Shown one piece after another: positions 41,603-45,266 of a DNA stretch of 45,266 nt. Both the position numbers and the translations under genes were made by a program. Positions within the stretch are counted from its first letter, which is position 1; each line of letters starts with the position of its first letter. The notes below the pieces were generated by a model, which was not told the DNA's origin, made no database searches, and saw only the letters and a list, made by a program, of their open reading frames with translations. The DNA is from Sphingomonas pituitosa NBRC 102491 (lineage in GTDB: Bacteria; Pseudomonadota; Alphaproteobacteria; Sphingomonadales; Sphingomonadaceae): the NCBI RefSeq assembly GCF_001598435.1, contig NZ_BCYY01000031.1:1-45266 (forward strand). The letters run 5' to 3'.

Positions 41603-42277
41603 ATGACCCACATTCTTCCGCCCGCCTTCGCAGCCTTCATGGCGACGGTGATGCTGGCATCGGCGGCGCAGGCGCAGAGCGAAGCGCCCCGCGGCATCTA
41701 TGCGGTCGCGCGTGCCGGCGCCTCGATCAACTCCGACCAGAAATTCGATGTGGCGCGGCTTCCGTCGCAGTTCGACGACAAGACCAAATACAAGACCGGG
41801 CTGACCGGCGAAATCGGCGGCGGCTATGATTTCGGGATGTTCCGCATCGAGCAGACGATCGGCTACAACAGCAACAACCTCGACCTGAAGGGGATCGGCA
41901 GCCGCGATCTGCCGGCGTCCGGCCGCACGCGCGCCTATAGTGTCAGCATCTCCGGCTATGTCGACATCCCGCTCCATTCGGTGTTCGTGCCCTATGTCGG
42001 CGGCGGCATCGGCGCCGCGCGCGTGGATGCCAACCTCTCGCGTACCGGGGCGGGCGGGCTGGTCAGCCAGTTTTCGGGCAAGGACTGGGGCATGACGTGG
42101 CACGGCGATGTCGGCATCGGGATCAACGTCTCGGCCAAGACCACCCTCGAAGTCGGCGGCCGCTATTCGCAGACCAGCAAGCTCGCGTTCGACGGGACCA
42201 GCAGCGGCGTCGCGACGCGCTTCGAGCCGACGCTGCGGACGCTGTCCGCCATGGCAGGCGTTCGGCACATGTTTTAA
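41603..42277 (+). CDS. Small outer-membrane beta-barrel protein (Opa/Omp25-like)
   Basis: 224 residues with a signal peptide (about 1-25, AQAQ|SEA). The mature protein is alternating strands ending each time in aromatic residues: GIYAVARAGASI, TGEIGGGYDFGMFRIEQTIG, AYSVSISGYVDIPLHSVFVP, YVGGGIGAARV, WHGDVGIGINVSAKTTLEVG, SAMAGVRHMF. A terminal Phe is the BAM recognition signal. It resembles eight-stranded porin-like surface proteins of alphaproteobacteria; the function may be structural or adhesion related. Divergent from the two-component operon. Confidence 0.85.
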   Translation: MTHILPPAFAAFMATVMLASAAQAQSEAPRGIYAVARAGASINSDQKFDVARLPSQFDDKTKYKTGLTGEIGGGYDFGMFRIEQTIGYNSNNLDLKGIGSRDLPASGRTRAYSVSISGYVDIPLHSVFVPYVGGGIGAARVDANLSRTGAGGLVSQFSGKDWGMTWHGDVGIGINVSAKTTLEVGGRYSQTSKLAFDGTSSGVATRFEPTLRTLSAMAGVRHMF

Positions 42278-42510
42278 AGCGCGGGAGCGAAGACGGTCCT
42301 TGTCCTCGCTCGCGGCGCCCGCCCCGCGCTCCGGTGAAGACTGGCCTCGGGTTTTTCGATCGGCCGACGGCGACAATCCGTTATCGGAACAGGCGGCAGC
42401 GGCGGGGGTGGCGCTGCCGCTTTCCGTTGCTCCGCGGCGTTGGAGGCATGCGTGTTTCTCGGCGCGGTCCTCTGCCGGCCAGACGCGTATCGGCAATCGT
42501 AAGGCTGGTA

Positions 42511-42852
42511 TCACGGACCTTTGGCTTGCAGACCAACGGAAGCGGGAAACCTGCTGCGCGTGCCTGTCACTGGCGAAACAAGCCGGATGCTTCGCACCAG
42601 GCGCTCCGATACCCGGTCGGTCAGCAAATCCGTCTGAAGCGAGGTTTCCAGGTATCGAAGGTGGTCGAGCTCGAGCAACGTGTACCCGTGCAACAGCGAC
42701 CAGACGGTCACCACGGCGGCAGAGAGATCGTCCGGGTCGTCCGCATCGACGGCAAAGACACCGTCTCTTCCGCCCCGTATCAGCAGCGTACGCAAAACCT
42801 GACGGGAGCCGTCCGCCGCGTGGCGGAGTTCCGGTGCAATTCCGCCGTCCGC
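42511..42852 (-). pseudogene. TetR-family regulator fragment (C-terminal WHG domain only)
   Basis: Readable as about 113 residues from the ATG at 42852 to the stop at 42511. The core AAVVTVWSLLHGYTLLELDH is the TetR_C/WHG signature, with the typical helices before and after it. The N-terminal DNA-binding domain (about 60-80 residues) is absent: immediately upstream lies an unrelated regulator fragment on the other strand. A remnant that cannot work as a repressor on its own, though a short protein could still be made. Confidence 0.62.
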
Positions 42853-42874
42853 CATCCTCTGCGAAGGGGGTGAG

Positions 42875-43120
42875 ATGACCGCGACGACCGTTCGCGAGCG
42901 CATGGCTTCCGCGCCCAGCTATTCCGCGGTGCGGACGCTGATCGCGCGCCTGGAGGAGCGCGGCTATCTGACGCACGAATTGCGCGGCGGCGCCAATGTC
43001 TATCGGCCGACGGCGTTGGCCGAGGACGTGCAGTCGGCCACCCTGCAGGACGTGGTGCAGACCTTCTTCCGCGGCTCGGCGGTCAGTGCGGCGACGGCTT
43101 CGCTCAACCTCGGAACATGG
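42875..43120 (+). pseudogene. BlaI/MecI/CopY-type regulator fragment
   Basis: About 82 recognisable residues. TVRERMASAPSYSAVRTLIA, then RLEERGYLTHELRGG and ANVYRPT correspond to the recognition helix and wing of BlaI-family repressors, followed by VQTFFRGSAVSAATASL, the dimerisation end. The first 20 residues of the usual domain are missing, and the frame runs into unrelated sequence after SL. A good ribosome-like AGGGGG lies before the ATG, so a truncated protein might still be produced. Clipped on both sides, hence called a remnant. Confidence 0.6.
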
Positions 43121-43194
43121 GTAAAACGTAGATGCGTATCACCACGTCCAGTCGCTCCGCGCCGGCGCATTCCGGACATCGTCGACGTCGGGGG

Positions 43195-44076
43195 ACTCTT
43201 GCGCCAATCTGGTGCTGGTCGAGCAGGACGGCGTGGCGACGCAGCGCCAGGTCTATGCTTCGCCGCCGTCGCAAAGCCATTCCTGGAGCGGCGAAGCGCG
43301 GGTTTCGCGACTGCTCATCGACGGGCCGCGCAAGCACCTCCTCACCGTGAACCTGCGCGGGCGCGACAACCGCTCGCTCTATGGGGACAGCGTGGGCGTC
43401 GATCTCGGTACGGCGGCGCTTCGCGAGACGGTTGATGTCGCAAAACCGCCCGTACAGTTCGGCGCGTACACGGTCGACATCACCCGCCAGCGCGCCGGCG
43501 GGATTTCGTACGGAATCAACTGGGCAGGCCTGGGGGCGGCGACCTTCGGCATGCAGCGCACCGCCTGTACCAAGGATGTTGCCTTGCCGGACGTCGGTCG
43601 CATCCGCGGGACAAGCTATGAGTGGCTCCCATCGGCCAGCGCGGCCGTGCCGCTCGGCAAGGCTCTGTCGGCCTATGCCAGCTATGTCAAAGGTCTGGAG
43701 GATGCGGGCGTTGCGCCAAGCTATGCGGCCAACGCCAACCAGCTGCTCCTTTGCGATCCTGACGAACCAGGCCGATGCCGGCCTCCGCCTCAGCGCCAAC
43801 TATGCGCTGCCGTTCGCTCCCAAGCTGTCGATCGATGGTAGTATCGGCAACGACAGTGCCGTGGCCGCGAATGTGGCCAACACCGTCTTCGTGCCCGGGC
43901 AGACGCTGTACCGGCTCTGCGCGCGCTACCAGTTCGCCATTGCCGGCAAACCGCTGACCCTCCGGTTCAACGGGGCCAACCTCTCCAGCGTGTATCGCCT
44001 CCGGCCGGTATCGAGCAATGTCTACTCCCCGACCATGCAGCGGAACATCAGCATCTATCTGACGGCGGACGTCTGA
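43195..44076 (+). pseudogene. Decayed TonB-dependent receptor
   Basis: Two neighbouring frames carry parts of a receptor barrel. In one frame, LVLVEQDGVATQRQVYASPP through ARVSRLLIDGPRKHLLTVNL and RGRDNRSLYG to LSAYASYVKGLEDAGVAPSY reads as mid-barrel strands. Near 43750 it shifts by one base into AILTNQADAGLRLSANYALP and ends with QFAIAGKPLTLRFNGANLSS and ISIYLTADV, the last strands. The N-terminal plug and TonB box are absent. Between the DAGLR and the ANYALP segments roughly a hundred residues usual for this family are missing. Three kinds of damage (5' loss, frameshift, internal deletion) make a functional receptor very unlikely. Confidence 0.75.
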
Positions 44077-44243
44077 CAGATGGTGCTGCGCGCGTGCCTC
44101 GACGAACGCATCTGCCGCCGAAGATGAGGATCGTCCACGAGCAGGCCGCTGTCTCGCTGCGGCCTATGCTCGCGTTCGAATCGCCTCGGTTGGGATTGCG
44201 GTGCGATCGTTAAAGGGCTGGAAATCCGGCCCTGCCCCCGGCT
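44077..44243. other. Gap after the receptor remnant
   Basis: 167 bp without a supported gene, promoter or repeat. Confidence 0.5.
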
Positions 44244-44855
44244 TCAGGCCGTTCGGGCGGTGCCGTCGTCCAAACCGAAACATCGTTTGGCGCCTTGAGC
44301 GAGCGGCCCGATCTGGGCGTCGGTCAGGACGTAGCGCGAGAGATACAGAAGGCCAGCACGGCGCGCTTCTTCGGTCGGAATCGCGAACAATCCGGTCTTC
44401 GGACCGAATTTCTTCCGAATGGTGCTCTCCAAAAGAGGATGCGCGCGCCCCGACAACGCGGTTCGCGCAAGCGAAACATCGACCAGATAGCGGCCGAATA
44501 TCATCCAGACATGTCCGTCAAAATCGGGCGTGCTTTCCGAAAAAACACGATCGCCTCTGATGGGAGAGTTGTTGCCGAATATATAGGCCCCGTTGATCTT
44601 AACCGCACCCGCAACGACGGCAAACGGCACGTCAATGGCTGCACGCACGCGCTCGGCGAGTAAGGCGTTCATCAGCGTGCAAGCACCCGGAGTAGGGCCG
44701 ATATCTTCCATCACGGACCGGCAAACATCGCTGAAAAGGTACAGCGTCGCCTGATCAAAATCGTACGCCTCGAATCGCTTGGCGCAGTCAGCGCCATGCG
44801 CGGCGCGGACCAGGTCGACGAGTGGCCTGGGGTGCAATGCGGGGGAAATCGCCAT
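44244..44855 (-). CDS. Protein of unknown function with transglutaminase-like triad pattern
   Basis: 203 residues from ATG 44855 (a TTG at 44948 would extend it by 31). Soluble. GACTLMNALLAERVRAAI, then FDGHVWMIFGRYLVDVSLA gives a Cys ... His-x-Trp ... Asp order with the spacing of bacterial transglutaminase-fold cysteine proteases, where Cys starts a helix and His and Asp lie on neighbouring strands. Other features are not decisive. Composition is less GC-biased than most of the window. No ribosome site is obvious. It lies alone next to decayed genes. Enzymatic function is a hypothesis only. Confidence 0.55.
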   Translation of the reverse strand: MAISPALHPRPLVDLVRAAHGADCAKRFEAYDFDQATLYLFSDVCRSVMEDIGPTPGACTLMNALLAERVRAAIDVPFAVVAGAVKINGAYIFGNNSPIRGDRVFSESTPDFDGHVWMIFGRYLVDVSLARTALSGRAHPLLESTIRKKFGPKTGLFAIPTEEARRAGLLYLSRYVLTDAQIGPLAQGAKRCFGLDDGTARTA

Positions 44856-45266
44856 TCGCGCCACATCGATCGACTTGGGACGCAGGTCAATGGAGAGACA
44901 GCGTCGAGGCGCTCGCTTCCGCCAGTTCCTTGTCGGGCCGCGCTTCAAGAACCAAAAAATGCGGCGGTCAAACGCTCATGGTCTGCTCAACTGTGCAGCA
45001 TGCGCCGGCCTGGTCGCAGGTACAGCGCACGGTTGCAGGTGCTGCGGGCGTCGTCGCGGTTCTCATGCTACGCTGGCGCTGCCTGCGCGAAAGTCTTGCC
45101 GGCGGGGTCTCTCTCCTGCCCGATCGCCGCCCTGCCTCTGAGCGCCGGCAGTTGCGGCTATCCCGGGGAATACCCGCCAGAAGCAAATCGACGTCCTGGC
45201 GTTGATCGGGGCCGAAGCGGCAAACCGAGACGCCGCGGAAGACAGGCACAAAAAAACCGCCTCAGA
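44856..45266. other. Right-edge stretch without a supported gene
   Basis: 411 bp. Several arginine-rich frames are open on both strands, but none has protein-like composition throughout. From about 45140 a plus-strand frame (AAIPGNTRQKQIDVLALIGA, continuing EAANRDAAEDRHKK) looks protein-like and leaves the window, without a start codon inside it; an upstream frame (CAKVLPAGSLSCPIAALPLS) could be its shifted other half. The final bases, AAAAAAACCGCC, read on the minus strand as a G+C arm followed by seven T, possibly half of a terminator. All of this is tentative. Confidence 0.3.

Noticed and set aside
43104..43799. Minus-strand open frame across the receptor remnant
   Set aside because: Arg/Ala-rich shadow. 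The plus strand has recognisable receptor strands.
44968..45249. Arginine-rich minus-strand frame at the right edge
   Set aside because: No domain, poor composition and no ribosome site.

Overview
The window is chromosomal DNA from a GC-rich alphaproteobacterium, most likely a sphingomonad. The evidence is a CcrM-type methyltransferase with GANTC sites in its own promoter, a split (three-subunit) proton-translocating transhydrogenase headed by a small aa3-oxidase subunit IV gene, the lepB-rnc-era order, a glmM/thiD/rnhB/ccrM/folP neighbourhood, and several small families common in that group. No ribosomal RNA, insertion sequence or CRISPR array was seen.

Layout. 1-1280: start of a phage-type DNA packaging cluster on the minus strand (small-terminase-like gene, then a large terminase cut by the left edge), either a gene transfer agent or a prophage. 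1548-10884: mixed housekeeping and transport genes (alpha/beta hydrolase, a DapF-like epimerase, GST, a very hydrophobic DUF2339 protein, an XRE regulator, a small secreted protein behind a strong hairpin, an amino-acid symporter next to serine acetyltransferase, tRNA-Val). 10946-16782: a MarR-like regulator, then the transhydrogenase operon with an unrelated secreted protein inside it. 16943-25075: a sigma-54 activator, then minus-strand blocks glmM-DUF1272-thiD/VOC-rnhB and ccrM-folP. The ccrM upstream region is densely packed with GANTC sites and two inverted perfect DnaA boxes. 25147-29848: a second symporter, a small unknown gene, a GNAT, and a vapBC toxin-antitoxin pair overlapping the glutathione reductase gene. 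29845-34070: pgi, then lepB-rnc-era.

34196-38015 holds an ABC exporter operon with a frame-broken M50-like membrane protein, divergent from a YoaS/YozG-like pair. Their shared promoter carries a 19-bp inverted repeat, one arm of which is a perfect CtrA-type box. 38111-42277: a TauD-type dioxygenase, a DUF2147 protein, and a two-component system divergent from a small outer-membrane barrel protein.

42278-45266 is genomic debris: a headless TetR fragment, a clipped BlaI/MecI fragment and a decayed TonB-dependent receptor, followed by a possible transglutaminase-fold protein of unknown role.

The most rewarding places to look are the ccrM promoter, the CtrA-like dyad at 36812-36864, the thiD-VOC fusion, the DapF with altered catalytic loops, the broken membrane-peptidase-like gene in the ABC operon, and the right-hand debris field. 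No wholly new defence or mobile system could be demonstrated.
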